Below, piece after piece: positions 25,665 to 35,293 of a DNA stretch of 46,101 nt. Made by a program: the position numbers and the translations under genes. The stretch spans positions 1-46,101 of the forward strand of contig SFJG01000013.1 in NCBI GenBank assembly GCA_004555955.1. The letters are read 5' to 3'. The number at the start of each line of letters is the position of its first letter. Position 1 is the first letter of the stretch. The notes under the pieces were generated by a model. That model did no database searches and had not been told where the DNA came from. It was given only the letters and a program-made list of their open reading frames with translations. The stretch comes from Bacteroidales bacterium. GTDB lineage: Bacteria; Bacteroidota; Bacteroidia; Bacteroidales; Muribaculaceae.

Positions 25665-26369
25665 CTATTTGACGTAAAAATCGTGGGTAAGCGCGCAGTA
25701 AGCCGCCGAGCGCGAACCGTCGGCGTCAAGCAAAACCAGTTCCGACATCTCAGGTGCTACTTCTCTTTTAACGAATTCCCATAGAATCCGTTTAGCCGGC
25801 TTTACGGCTTTCGTTTTAACGTAGGTGCGTTTTTTTACCCAAAAATTCGCTTCGCCGGCAGCAAAAAGTATTTCCTGTTCAATCGAAAACGGAGTGATAA
25901 TGGCAAAGCGTCCGGCGTCGGACAGTAGTGCATACGACTTGCGGAAAAGCACGTCGAAAGGCAACGAATCGCACTGACGAGCGCACGACCGCCGCCGTTC
26001 GGGCGACAGCACTTTCTCGACGAAAAACGGAGGATTCGACACAATCAGGTCGTAGGGCATATCGGAAGAATAGTCGGCATAGTCAACGCACGAAGCACTT
26101 AAACGCTCCGACCAAGGCGAGCCGACGAAATTTGCCGATGCCTCATCGATAGAGATTGCATCCAGGTCGATAGCGTCGACAACTGCCGTCGACGACTTTT
26201 GCGCCAGCATCAACGAAATCAGCCCGGTGCCACAGCCGACGTCGAGCGCAAGCCCTACCTCGGCGACATCGCACCATGCGCCGAGCAGCACTCCATCGGT
26301 GCCTACCTTCATCGCACTTTGGCGTTGGCTCACCTCGAAATTCTTGAATTTAAAAACGTCACTCATCAT
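25665..26369 (-). CDS. trmN6: tRNA1(Val) (adenine-37-N6)-methyltransferase
   Basis: 234 residues (start MMSDVF; the second Met at 26366 is equally plausible). It is a Rossmann SAM methyltransferase with motif I DVGCGTGLISLML, and motif IV VSNPPFF, the NPPF signature of N6-adenine methylation. The opening FKFKNFEVSQRQSAMKVGTD is that of the YfiC/TrmN6 group, which modifies A37 of tRNA1(Val). It follows the M13 peptidase terminator and is transcribed away from it. Confidence 0.92.
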   Translation of the reverse strand: MMSDVFKFKNFEVSQRQSAMKVGTDGVLLGAWCDVAEVGLALDVGCGTGLISLMLAQKSSTAVVDAIDLDAISIDEASANFVGSPWSERLSASCVDYADYSSDMPYDLIVSNPPFFVEKVLSPERRRSCARQCDSLPFDVLFRKSYALLSDAGRFAIITPFSIEQEILFAAGEANFWVKKRTYVKTKAVKPAKRILWEFVKREVAPEMSELVLLDADGSRSAAYCALTHDFYVK

Positions 26370-26382
26370 ACTTTATATCCAC

Positions 26383-26420
26383 AAAAAGAGTGCCACATTT
26401 CTTTTGCAGATGCGGCACTC
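26383..26420 (-). terminator. Intrinsic terminator after the M13 peptidase gene
   Basis: Leftward RNA GAGUGCC...GGCACUC with an inner CAU/AUG extension, then five U (complement of 26383-26387). It lies between the peptidase stop at 26446 and the trmN6 start at 26369. Confidence 0.8.
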
Positions 26421-26445
26421 CGTGAACTCTTTATAATTTTTAAGA

Positions 26446-28461
26446 TTACCAAATAATCACACGTTTTTCCGGTGCCATATACATTGCATCGTTTTCGCCG
26501 ATTCCGAATGCTTTGTAGAAGGGAGCGAGGTTTCGAAGCGTCGCATTGACGCGCCATTTGCCGAGCGAGTGTTCGTCGATTTTAGTACGACGAATAATTT
26601 CGGCATCACGAACATTACCTGCCCAAACGTTTGCATACGACAGATAGAAACGTTGGTCGGGAGTAAATCCGTCGACGCTCTTGTTCTCCTTGGCTTCTTC
26701 GGTTTTATGGTATGCCGTATAGGCGACGCGCAGACCGCCTTGGTCGGCAATGTTTTCGCCCAGAGTGAGACGGCCGTTTGCGTGTTGGTCGCCAAGCACA
26801 ATTATGTCGTCGAATTGAGCGACAAGTTTGTCGGCAAGTTCATTAAACTTCGAAGAATCATCGGCAGTCCACCAATCAATCATATTGCCATCCTTATTGA
26901 ATTGGCGACCGTTGTCGTCAAAGCCGTGAGTCATCTCATGACCGATAACAACGCCGATTGCGCCGTAGTTGTCGGCATCAAGAGCATCGGGCGAGAAGAA
27001 AGGAGCTTGGAGAATTCCTGCCGGGAAGCATATTTCATTGATAGACGGCTCGTAATAGGCGTTAACGGTTTGCGGAGTCATCTCCCACTTGCTTCTGTCG
27101 ACCGGCTTGCCACACTTTTCGTTGTTATCTTTTACTTGGAAAAGCATTGCTGCCTTAATATTTTCCCAATAAGACTTTTTCGGGTCGACAACCACGTCGG
27201 TATAGTCTTTCCACTTGTCGGGATATCCCACTTTGACAGTCATTGTAGCCAGTTTTTCTTGCGCTTTTGCTTTTGTTGCGTCGCTCATCCACGTAAGGTT
27301 GGCAATATGTTCCGACAGCGCCGAACGGAGATTGCCAACGAGCGTGAGCATCTGTTTCTTCGACGATTCGGGGAAGTATTTTTCGACGTAAAGCTGTCCG
27401 AGCGCCTCTCCCAAGTAGTGATTAGGTGCGCCGAGAGCACGTTTCCAGCGCGGCTTGTCTTGCTCTGCACCGGTAACCACTTTGCTGACGTTGAACGAAG
27501 CAGTGCGAAAATCGTCGCTCAAGTAGCCGGCTGCGGCGTCCATAAGATGGAACGACAAATAGTCGCGTATAGTTTGCTCGTCCTTTGTCAGCAAGAGGTC
27601 ATTAACCTTTTGCAACGATTTGGGCTGCATTACGCACAATTCAGACACCTCCGGGAGATAGAGCGCACGATAGTAGCCGCCCCAATCGATTGCCGGGCAC
27701 GATTCGCTGAGTTGCGCACTCGTATACATATTATATTGCGCAGCCAGGTCGCGTTGCTCGGTGCGCGACATAGCAACTTCCGCCAATTCGGTTTCGATGT
27801 CCATCACACTTGCCACCACTCTGTCGGCATCGGCTTGCGTATAACCCGAAATGAGGCACATCTCGGAGATGTACTTCTTATAAGCTTCGCGAATCTTGAG
27901 AGTTTGAGCATCGTTGAGCAGATAGTAGTCTCTATCGCCCAAGCCCATACCGGCTTGACCCCAGTAGAGGATGTTCATACTTGAGTCCTTCAAGTCGCCC
28001 ATAACGAACGTTCCGAAGAACGGCGCCGAGAATTCTTGCATCCAGGCGATTATCGACGAGAAGTCGTCGCGTCCGGCTTTGTTAATCTTTGCCAAATCAG
28101 CCTTAATGGGGTTTGCACCCTCATTGTTAAGGCGCACGCTATCCATGCCCATCGAATACAAATCGCCGATTTTTTGAGCAATACTACCGCTCTGATGTTT
28201 TTGCGAGCGCAATCCCTCGACCAAATCGTGGAGTTGTTTGAGGTTGTTTTCGCCCAAGACATCAAAACTTCCGTAACGCGAATACTCCGGTTTCAACGGG
28301 TTTGCTTTTTGCCACCCGCCACATGCATATTGATAGAAGTCAGCACCCGGCGCAACCGACTCGTCAAGGTTGCTGCGATTAGCACCCGTTTTTGGTGTTG
28401 CCGCGCCAACCGTCGACGCTACCATAATAGCAGTCATTGATAAATAAATTTTAAGTTTCAT
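26446..28461 (-). CDS. M13 family zinc metallopeptidase (PepO/neprilysin-like)
   Basis: 671 residues with a signal peptide (MKLKIYLSMTAIMVASTVGA), so periplasmic or secreted. The peptidase core holds the zinc motif HEMTH (508-512) followed by GFDDNGRQF, and the third ligand region GENIAD (568-573, Glu569 the ligand). The substrate-binding block VNAYYEPSINEICFPAGILQ is also typical. Such enzymes cut oligopeptides on the amino side of hydrophobic residues. It starts one base after the ABC-F stop, so the two share a transcript. Confidence 0.95.
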   Translation of the reverse strand: MKLKIYLSMTAIMVASTVGAATPKTGANRSNLDESVAPGADFYQYACGGWQKANPLKPEYSRYGSFDVLGENNLKQLHDLVEGLRSQKHQSGSIAQKIGDLYSMGMDSVRLNNEGANPIKADLAKINKAGRDDFSSIIAWMQEFSAPFFGTFVMGDLKDSSMNILYWGQAGMGLGDRDYYLLNDAQTLKIREAYKKYISEMCLISGYTQADADRVVASVMDIETELAEVAMSRTEQRDLAAQYNMYTSAQLSESCPAIDWGGYYRALYLPEVSELCVMQPKSLQKVNDLLLTKDEQTIRDYLSFHLMDAAAGYLSDDFRTASFNVSKVVTGAEQDKPRWKRALGAPNHYLGEALGQLYVEKYFPESSKKQMLTLVGNLRSALSEHIANLTWMSDATKAKAQEKLATMTVKVGYPDKWKDYTDVVVDPKKSYWENIKAAMLFQVKDNNEKCGKPVDRSKWEMTPQTVNAYYEPSINEICFPAGILQAPFFSPDALDADNYGAIGVVIGHEMTHGFDDNGRQFNKDGNMIDWWTADDSSKFNELADKLVAQFDDIIVLGDQHANGRLTLGENIADQGGLRVAYTAYHKTEEAKENKSVDGFTPDQRFYLSYANVWAGNVRDAEIIRRTKIDEHSLGKWRVNATLRNLAPFYKAFGIGENDAMYMAPEKRVIIW

Positions 28462-28462
28462 A

Positions 28463-30394
28463 TTATTTTTGATTTTCTAAAATCTCTAAATTTTCGCTTG
28501 CCGCTTCCCAGTCGTGCATAGCCTTTTCATGAGCCGACGACAGTGCGGCATGCTCCTGACAGAGTTCGTCGCTGACTTCGCCGGTGGCAAAACGCGCTTC
28601 GATGTCGGCAATCTTTTGTTCAAGTTCGGCAATTGTATTTTCGGCGTCTGCCACTTCCTTCTTAGCCTTACGGACGGCGCGTTCGCGCTCTTTCTTCTCT
28701 TGATACGACAACTTGCCTTCGCTCGAGGGTGCGTCAGCCACAGGCTCCGTTTGTTTCGTCTCGGAGGCTTCTATTTGCTTAAGCGTCGTCATATTTTTTG
28801 CTTGCAAGAAGTCGTATATGCCGCCAAGGTGCTCGCGCACTTTGCCGCCACCGAATTCATAGACTTTTTCGACCAGTCCGTCGAGAAATTCGCGGTCGTG
28901 CGACACGATGATTGCCGTGCCCGTAAACTCTTTAATGGCTTGCTTGAGCACATCTTTAGTGCGCATATCCAAATGGTTGGTCGGCTCGTCGAGTATCAAC
29001 AGATTGACCGGCTCAAGGAGCAGCCTAATCATTGCAAGACGCGTCTTTTCGCCGCCCGAAAGCACCTTGACTTTCTTCTCCGACGACTCACCGCCGAACA
29101 TAAATGCGCCGAGGATATCGTTGATGCGCGTACGAATGTCGCCGACGGCAACGCGGTCGATGGTGTCGAACACGGTTATCTCGCCGTCGAGCAGCGATGC
29201 CTGATTTTGCGCAAAATAGCCAATCTTTACGCCGTGACCTATTTTCAATTCGCCGTCGTAAGGTATTTCGCCCATAATGCACTTGACCATCGTCGATTTA
29301 CCTTCGCCGTTTTTACCGACGAATGCAACCTTCTCGCCTCGCTTGATGGTAAAATCCACGCCACCGAACACCAAATGGTCGCCGTAACTCTTCGACAGGC
29401 TCTCGGCAATCACCGGATAATCGCCCGAACGAGGCGCCGGTGGAAAGCGCAAGTTGATTTGTCGATTGTCGACTTCGTCAACTTCGATACGCTCAATTTT
29501 CGCCAACTGCTTGATGCGGCTCTGCACTTGCACGGCTTTTGTCGCCTTATAGCGGAAGCGTTCGATAAAATCTTCGGTCTCTTCGATTTGCTTTTGCTGA
29601 TTGCGATATGCGCGAAGTTGCTGCTCAACTCGCTCACGACGCAATTCAACAAATTTCGAGTAGTTTACGGCATAATCATATATCTTGCCACACGAGATTT
29701 CGATGGTGCGTTGCGTCACGTTGTCGAGAAAGGCGCGGTCGTGCGACACGAGGACAACGGCTTTGGCTTTTTGACGCAAAAAAGTTTCAAGCCACTGAAT
29801 CGATTCTATATCGAGATGGTTTGTAGGCTCGTCGAGAAGGAGCACGTCGGGGCGACGCAACAGCAGTTTTGCCAATTCGATACGCATACGCCATCCGCCG
29901 CTAAACTCCGACGTCATACGTTCGAAGTCGCTGCGAACAAAGCCTAAACCGATAAGTGTTTTCTCGATTTCGGCAATATAGTTGTTGCTTTCTTTCAAAA
30001 GAATGGCTTCATTGAGCGCTGTCATTTGGTCGACCAATCGAGCATACTCGTCGCTTTCGCTGTCGGTAGCTTCCGCCAGACGAGCATTCACTTCGTCGAG
30101 CCGACTGCGCAAGCGGTCGACTTCGCCAAACACCGTCTTGACCTCCTCCATTACCGTACGATTGTCGGTAACGTTCATCTGCTGCGGAAGGTAGCCGACG
30201 GTCGCATCAGTGGGGATGGCAACTACGCCCGACGTTGGCTTCTGCAACCCGGCAATAATCTTCAGTAGCGTCGACTTGCCGGCACCATTGCGCCCGGTCA
30301 ACGCTATCCGTTCCTTGTCGCCAATCGAAAAACTGACGTCGCCAAACAGAAGATTACTACCAAATTCTACCTTTAGACCGCTTATTGTTATCAT
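28463..30394 (-). CDS. ABC-F family ATPase
   Basis: 643 residues with two ABC domains and no membrane segments, so cytoplasmic and ribosome-associated by family. Domain 1 has Walker A GRNGAGKST (34-42), a signature FSGGWRMR and Walker B LLLDEPTNHLD. Domain 2 has GKNGEGKST, LSGGEKTR and LILDEPTNHLD. They are joined by the charged linker (FIERFRYKATKAVQVQSRIK) typical of translation-factor ABC-F proteins. A charged C-terminal coiled coil (about 555-640) points to the Uup/YheS-like groups. It probably acts on stalled ribosomes; antibiotic resistance cannot be predicted. Confidence 0.93.
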   Translation of the reverse strand: MITISGLKVEFGSNLLFGDVSFSIGDKERIALTGRNGAGKSTLLKIIAGLQKPTSGVVAIPTDATVGYLPQQMNVTDNRTVMEEVKTVFGEVDRLRSRLDEVNARLAEATDSESDEYARLVDQMTALNEAILLKESNNYIAEIEKTLIGLGFVRSDFERMTSEFSGGWRMRIELAKLLLRRPDVLLLDEPTNHLDIESIQWLETFLRQKAKAVVLVSHDRAFLDNVTQRTIEISCGKIYDYAVNYSKFVELRRERVEQQLRAYRNQQKQIEETEDFIERFRYKATKAVQVQSRIKQLAKIERIEVDEVDNRQINLRFPPAPRSGDYPVIAESLSKSYGDHLVFGGVDFTIKRGEKVAFVGKNGEGKSTMVKCIMGEIPYDGELKIGHGVKIGYFAQNQASLLDGEITVFDTIDRVAVGDIRTRINDILGAFMFGGESSEKKVKVLSGGEKTRLAMIRLLLEPVNLLILDEPTNHLDMRTKDVLKQAIKEFTGTAIIVSHDREFLDGLVEKVYEFGGGKVREHLGGIYDFLQAKNMTTLKQIEASETKQTEPVADAPSSEGKLSYQEKKERERAVRKAKKEVADAENTIAELEQKIADIEARFATGEVSDELCQEHAALSSAHEKAMHDWEAASENLEILENQK

Positions 30395-30445
30395 TATTAA
30401 TTATTAATTATTAATAATCAATTATCTTTTGACCATTTCAAACTG

Positions 30446-30477
30446 CAAAGTTATAAAATTAACGCCGTTATTGCAAA
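30446..30477 (-). promoter_or_regulatory. Promoter of the ABC-F/M13 peptidase operon
   Basis: The -7 box TAACTTTG (complement of 30446-30453) and -33 TTTG (complement of 30474-30477) are exactly 20 bp apart. Start of transcription near 30440. Confidence 0.7.
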
Positions 30478-30499
30478 TCCGCAATCACAACTCATCAAC

Positions 30500-31462
30500 T
30501 CAAAACCTCGGCAGGCTCGAAAAGTTGTCGGAATGGACCACTCGATGCGCCAAGCGCATTGCAGCAAAGAATGCCGAGAGCGGACGAATGCTCAACCGTC
30601 GCACAGACAGCGCAGCACGCAACAAAATTTGTTTCGCCGACTGTATGCCGTAGAAAAAAGCATCTGCCAAGCGTTTCGCCATCGGTTGACGATGATAGTG
30701 GCAACGATACCATATACAATGCAGCACAGCCAAGCAGTTGCACTCGAAGGCAAAGTCTGACGGGCGATCGGCTGAAGCGTCAAGATGTGTAAATCCGCTA
30801 TCGAACTGTGCCACTACCTTAAAACCGCGCACGTACATTTTATAAAAGAATAGATGGTCGTCGCCCAACGGATAGGCAAAAGCGTCAGCCCAGCGCTCCT
30901 CGAAGAAGTTGATAGCATCGTATGCCGCCTTTCGGCAGAGAATGGCGCCACCGCAGCCGGTTTGCGACGGCATTACCGATTCGGGTGCACTCGCGTAGGC
31001 AGTCGCCGACGAGCGACATTCGCGGTATGCCCAGCGTCGACTGCGCGTCTGACGGTCGCCTTTTTCCAGCCATAGGCGGAACTTTTGCCCGCGAGAAAGA
31101 CTGTGCAAGGCATAAAAGTCGGCAAACGCACAATCCGCCTCGGCGCCAAGCATCGCACGTGCAAGGCGCTCCACTCCGTCGGGAGCAATGGCAATGTCGT
31201 CATCAAGAAATAAGATATAGTCGGTATCGACCTCGTCGAACGGCAACGCACGCTGTGCAATCATTCCTTTCGGGCAACGCACAATCCGCTCAACGCCGAC
31301 AGTTTCCGTCGGCGCATCGTAGCCTTCGGCAAGATACACCAAGATACGACTTGGCTGAATAGTTTGACGCACAAGCGAGTCGAGCAAGGCTTGATATTTC
31401 GCCCCGGCACGACCCAAAGTGCGTATCACAGCACAATATTTTATATCTTTTTCGACGCTCAT
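30500..31462 (-). CDS. Glycosyltransferase family 2
   Basis: 320 residues from the ATG at 31462 (nine further codons upstream are open but lack family similarity). The GT-A fold opens with YCAVIRTLGRAGAKYQALLDSLVRQ and has the nucleotide/metal motif LFLDDDIAI, then a variable acceptor part with GCGGAILCRKAAYD and YPLGDDHLFFYKMY, where GDDH resembles the acceptor-side ED motif. It probably transfers a sugar in surface glycan synthesis; donor and acceptor are unknown. It stands alone between divergent operons, and no promoter is obvious. Confidence 0.85.
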   Translation of the reverse strand: MSVEKDIKYCAVIRTLGRAGAKYQALLDSLVRQTIQPSRILVYLAEGYDAPTETVGVERIVRCPKGMIAQRALPFDEVDTDYILFLDDDIAIAPDGVERLARAMLGAEADCAFADFYALHSLSRGQKFRLWLEKGDRQTRSRRWAYRECRSSATAYASAPESVMPSQTGCGGAILCRKAAYDAINFFEERWADAFAYPLGDDHLFFYKMYVRGFKVVAQFDSGFTHLDASADRPSDFAFECNCLAVLHCIWYRCHYHRQPMAKRLADAFFYGIQSAKQILLRAALSVRRLSIRPLSAFFAAMRLAHRVVHSDNFSSLPRF

Positions 31463-31541
31463 TTCACAACTAATTGCCGCAAATTTCACAAAAAAGGCTC
31501 AGTTAACCAAAATAATAGCAAATAAAATAAAGAATTATTTC

Positions 31542-31569
31542 TATATTTGTCCAAAAATCGGTATTTTTG
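31542..31569 (+). promoter_or_regulatory. Promoter region of frdCAB, two -7 boxes
   Basis: TATATTTG (31542-31549) and TATTTTTG (31562-31569) both fit TAnnTTTG. The second has TTTC at the -33 position with 20-bp spacing and is the better candidate, giving a leader of about 57 nt before frdC. Confidence 0.5.
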
Positions 31570-31631
31570 TAGCGTAAAATATATACGCAACGAAACAAAC
31601 TTAATTAATAACTTAATTTTACAAAACTACT

Positions 31632-32318
31632 ATGTGGTTAACAAATTCATCCTTAGGAAGAAAAGTAGTAATGTCAGTTACAGGACTTTTCCTTATCCTA
31701 TTTGTGACCTTTCACGTATTAATGAATGTGGTAGCCTTAATTAGCGGAGATGCGTACAACGCAGTCTGCGAGTTTTTGGGCGCCAACTGGTACGCACTGG
31801 TCGGCACAGCCGTACTCGCTGCCGGGTTCGTTGTTCACATCATCTATGCTTTCTGGCTGTCGCTTCTCAACCGCAAAGCCCGCGGTAACGACCGCTATGC
31901 GGTAACGGCACGCCCCAAGAGCGTTGAGTGGGCTTCGCAAAACATGCTCGTGCTCGGCATCATTGTTGTCGCTTTCATGATTGTACACTTCGTACAATTC
32001 TGGGCAAAGATGCAATTGGTTGAGGTAATGAGCCATTACGGTTGCAACTCGACTTGCGGAGCTGAACTCTATGCCGCTAACGGTATGTATCACATCCAAA
32101 ACGCATTCAGCCAAGTTTGGACGCTTCCGGTCTACATCGTTGGTCTGATTGCCTTGTGGTTCCACATGACTCACGGATTCTGGAGCGCATTCCAATCGAT
32201 TGGCGTGTCGAACAACAAGTGGATTCCTCGCTTTAAGACTATCGGCAACTGGTGGGCTACTATCGCAGTCGGTCTCTTCATCATTGAGGCTGTTGTTTTC
32301 ACCATTATGTTCGCTTAA
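31632..32318 (+). CDS. frdC: Fumarate reductase/succinate dehydrogenase cytochrome b subunit
   Basis: 228 residues, five transmembrane helices. This diheme cytochrome b anchors the enzyme in the inner membrane and passes electrons from menaquinol. The candidate axial and helix histidines are spread as in the Wolinella/Bacteroides type: VTFHVLMN, FVVHIIYAFW, FMIVHFVQFW, MYHIQNAF and WFHMTHGFWSAFQ. It is the first gene of the frdCAB operon, the order seen in Bacteroidetes, where the complex supports fumarate respiration to succinate. Confidence 0.95.
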   Translation: MWLTNSSLGRKVVMSVTGLFLILFVTFHVLMNVVALISGDAYNAVCEFLGANWYALVGTAVLAAGFVVHIIYAFWLSLLNRKARGNDRYAVTARPKSVEWASQNMLVLGIIVVAFMIVHFVQFWAKMQLVEVMSHYGCNSTCGAELYAANGMYHIQNAFSQVWTLPVYIVGLIALWFHMTHGFWSAFQSIGVSNNKWIPRFKTIGNWWATIAVGLFIIEAVVFTIMFA

Positions 32319-32356
32319 TTTCTTAACTATTCAAAACTACAGAAATCGATTTTATT

Positions 32357-34339
32357 ATGGATAGCACTAACATAATGAGCAAATATGCCGTTTATTCAAA
32401 CGACAAAGTTGACTCTAAAATTCCGGAAGGCCCCATTGCCGAAAAATGGACAAACTATAAGGCTCACCAAAAGCTCGTTAACCCAGCCAACAAGCGTCAC
32501 CTCACAGTGATTGTTGTCGGAACGGGTCTTGCCGGCGCTTCTGCCGCTTCGACTCTCGGCGAAATGGGCTTCAACGTGTTGAACTTCTGCATACAAGACT
32601 CGCCGCGCCGCGCACACTCGATTGCCGCTCAAGGCGGTATCAACGCAGCCAAAAATTATCAAAACGACGGCGACTCCGTATATCGTCTCTTCTACGACAC
32701 CGTCAAAGGTGGCGACTTCCGTTCGCGCGAGGCTAACGTATATCGTCTTGCCGAAGTGTCGAACAACATAATCGACCAATGCGTTGCTCAAGGCGTTCCT
32801 TTCGCTCGCGAATACGGAGGCTTGCTCGCAAACCGTTCTTTCGGTGGCGCTCAAGTGTCGCGTACGTTCTATGCTAAAGGACAAACCGGTCAACAACTCT
32901 TGCTCGGCGCTTACTCGTCGCTCAACCGCCAAATCCAAAAAGGCACGGTTAAGTCGTTCGTTCGTCGCGAAATGCTCGACCTCGTCATGATTGACGGTCG
33001 CGCTCGCGGTATCATCGTTCGCAACCTCATCACCGGCGAAATCGAGCGCTACGCCGCTCACGCTGTTGTTGTGGCTACCGGCGGTTACGGTCGCGTGTTC
33101 TTCCTCTCGACCAACGCTATGGGCTGCAACGGTTCGGTTGCCGTTCAATGCTACAAACACGGTGCTTACTTGTCGAACCTCTGCTTCACACAGATTCACC
33201 CGACATGTATCCCCAAACACGGCGAAAACCAATCGAAACTCACCCTTATGTCGGAGTCGCTTCGTAACGACGGTCGCATCTGGGTGCCCAAAAAGAAAGA
33301 AGACGCCGAAGCAATCCGCGCAGGCAAACTCAAACCCACCGACATCAAAGAAGAAGACCGCGACTACTACCTCGAACGTCGCTACCCGGCATTCGGTAAC
33401 CTTTGTCCGCGCGACATCGCCAGCCGTGCCGCTAAAGAACGTTGCGACGCAGGCTTCGGCGTAGGTACCGGCAACGCCGTTTACCTCGACTTCTCCGACG
33501 CTATCAACCGTCTCGGCGAAGACGTTATCGCAGCTCGCTACGGTAACCTTTTCCAAATGTACGAAATGATTACCAACGACAACCCGTACAAGACGCCGAT
33601 GATGATTTTCCCGGCTTCGCACTACACTATGGGCGGTATCTGGGTCGACTACGAACTTCAAACATCTGTCAAAGGTCTGTTTGCAATCGGCGAATGTAAC
33701 TTCTCTGACCACGGCGGTAACCGCCTCGGTGCTTCCGCACTTATGCAAGGTCTTGCCGACGGCTACTTCGTGCTCCCATACACGATGCAAAACTACCTCT
33801 CCGACCAAATTAAGGTACCCTGCCCCAAAACTACCGACAAAGAATTCGACGAAGCCGAGGCTCGCGTTCGCGCTCGCATCGACCGTCTTATGAACATCCA
33901 CGGCAAACGCTCTGCCGACTCTATCCACAAAGAGCTCGGCTTGATTATGTGGAACTTGGTAGGTATGGGTCGTACCGGCGAAAACCTCATCAAGGCAATC
34001 GACCAAATCGATGCTCTTAAGAAAGAATTCGACACCAACTTGTTCGTGCCCGGCAAGGCTGACACGCTCAATACAGAGCTCGAAAAAGCTCTGCGTCTCG
34101 AAGACTTCTTCACCATCGGTCGCTTGATGGCTATCGACGCTCTACACCGCAACGAATCGTGTGGCGCTCACTTCCGCGAAGAATATCAAACGGAAGACGG
34201 CGAAGCTCAACGCCGCGACGACGAGTATATGTATGTCAGCTGCTGGAAGTATGCCGGCGAAGGCGAAAAGCCCGTACTGCTCAAAGAGCCGTTGAATTAC
34301 GAAGCAATTAAGGTTCAAACTCGTAACTATAAGTCTTAG
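32357..34339 (+). CDS. frdA: Fumarate reductase/succinate dehydrogenase flavoprotein subunit
   Basis: 660 residues, cytoplasmic face of the membrane complex; interconverts fumarate and succinate on covalent FAD. The FAD-binding N-terminus is VIVVGTGLAGASAASTLGEM, and the flavinylation His is in RRAHSIAAQGGINAAKNY. Catalytic-site blocks include THPTC-like QIHPTCIPKHGE, FPASHYTMGGIWVDY and GGNRLGASALMQG. A start seven codons in (MSKYAVY) is an alternative. It lies 38 bp after frdC and 36 bp before frdB. Confidence 0.97.
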   Translation: MDSTNIMSKYAVYSNDKVDSKIPEGPIAEKWTNYKAHQKLVNPANKRHLTVIVVGTGLAGASAASTLGEMGFNVLNFCIQDSPRRAHSIAAQGGINAAKNYQNDGDSVYRLFYDTVKGGDFRSREANVYRLAEVSNNIIDQCVAQGVPFAREYGGLLANRSFGGAQVSRTFYAKGQTGQQLLLGAYSSLNRQIQKGTVKSFVRREMLDLVMIDGRARGIIVRNLITGEIERYAAHAVVVATGGYGRVFFLSTNAMGCNGSVAVQCYKHGAYLSNLCFTQIHPTCIPKHGENQSKLTLMSESLRNDGRIWVPKKKEDAEAIRAGKLKPTDIKEEDRDYYLERRYPAFGNLCPRDIASRAAKERCDAGFGVGTGNAVYLDFSDAINRLGEDVIAARYGNLFQMYEMITNDNPYKTPMMIFPASHYTMGGIWVDYELQTSVKGLFAIGECNFSDHGGNRLGASALMQGLADGYFVLPYTMQNYLSDQIKVPCPKTTDKEFDEAEARVRARIDRLMNIHGKRSADSIHKELGLIMWNLVGMGRTGENLIKAIDQIDALKKEFDTNLFVPGKADTLNTELEKALRLEDFFTIGRLMAIDALHRNESCGAHFREEYQTEDGEAQRRDDEYMYVSCWKYAGEGEKPVLLKEPLNYEAIKVQTRNYKS

Positions 34340-34375
34340 TAGAATCAGCCACAAGGCATTTTAATTTTAAGCAAT

Positions 34376-35131
34376 ATGGAAAATTCAATTAATATAAAGT
34401 TAAAAATCTGGCGTCAACGCGGACCTAAGGAAGAAGGTAAATTTGTCGACTACGCACTCGACCACGTGCCGACCGACATCAGCTTCCTCGAGATGCTCGA
34501 CATGCTCAACGAGCAACTTGTAGAAAAAGGAGAAGAACCCGTTGTGTTCGACAACGACTGCCGCGAAGGCATCTGCGGTATGTGCTCTCTCTACATCAAC
34601 GGTAACCCACACGGTCCTGTTGGTAGCATCACTACTTGCCAACTCCACATGCGCAAATTCAACGACGGCGACACCATCACCATCGAGCCTTGGCGTTCGG
34701 CAGCATTCCCCGTAATTCGCGACCTCACAGTCGACCGCGGCGCTTTCGACAAGATTCAACAAGCCGGCGGTTATGTGTCGTTCAACTGCGGTGGTGCAGG
34801 CGATGCTAACGCAATTCCCATCCCCAAAGAAGTTGCCGACGAGGCAATGGACTCGGCTACTTGCATCGGCTGTGGCGCTTGCGTGGCTGCCTGCAAAAAC
34901 GGCTCGGCTATGCTCTTCGTCTCGGCTAAAGTCAGCCAATTCGCTCTGCTCCCGCAAGGTAAAGTTGAAGCAGCTCGCCGCGTTAGAGCAATGGTTAGCA
35001 AGATGGACGAACTCGGCTTCGGTAACTGCACCAACACCGGTGCTTGCGCCGCTCAATGCCCCAAGAACATCTCGCTGAGCAACATTGCTCGCCTCAACCG
35101 CGAATACATGAAAATGAAACTTAAAGACTAA
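34376..35131 (+). CDS. frdB: Fumarate reductase/succinate dehydrogenase iron-sulfur subunit
   Basis: 251 residues. It relays electrons between the flavin and the hemes through three clusters. The [2Fe-2S] ligands are Cys62, Cys67, Cys70 and Cys88 (DCREGICGMC, then ITTCQL). The second set is CIGCGACVAAC (Cys163, 166, 169 and 173) and the third CTNTGACAAQC (Cys218, 224 and 228). It ends the operon; the region after its stop has been altered by an insertion sequence. Confidence 0.97.
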   Translation: MENSINIKLKIWRQRGPKEEGKFVDYALDHVPTDISFLEMLDMLNEQLVEKGEEPVVFDNDCREGICGMCSLYINGNPHGPVGSITTCQLHMRKFNDGDTITIEPWRSAAFPVIRDLTVDRGAFDKIQQAGGYVSFNCGGAGDANAIPIPKEVADEAMDSATCIGCGACVAACKNGSAMLFVSAKVSQFALLPQGKVEAARRVRAMVSKMDELGFGNCTNTGACAAQCPKNISLSNIARLNREYMKMKLKD

Positions 35132-35216
35132 CTGTCAATAAGGATTTTGAGAAAAAGCTGCCCGGCGAAAGTCGAGGGCACTGAAAAAGTCCCTATATAG
35201 ACTGAGCCCATAATTC

Positions 35217-35264
35217 AATCGGCACATATCAAATGAAAAAACTTGAATATGTGCCGATTTTTTT
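35217..35264 (+). terminator. Strong intrinsic terminator upstream of the transposase
   Basis: Perfect 13-bp stem AATCGGCACATAT / ATATGTGCCGATT with a 17-nt A-rich loop, then five more T. It stops read-through from frdCAB into the transposase. If the tentative IS ends are right it belongs to the element, as protection from outside transcription. Confidence 0.8.
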
Positions 35265-35293
35265 GTAACTTTATAGGTAGAAATTGACATGAT

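Noticed and set aside
32396..34006. Long open frame (536 codons) antisense to frdA
   Set aside because: It mirrors frdA codon bias and reads as a Val/Phe/Ala-rich string without any domain; frdA itself is unambiguous. The same applies to antisense frames over the M13 peptidase (26569-27984), the first ABC-F gene (28514-29947), glyS (16484-17395) and pfp (21809-22696).
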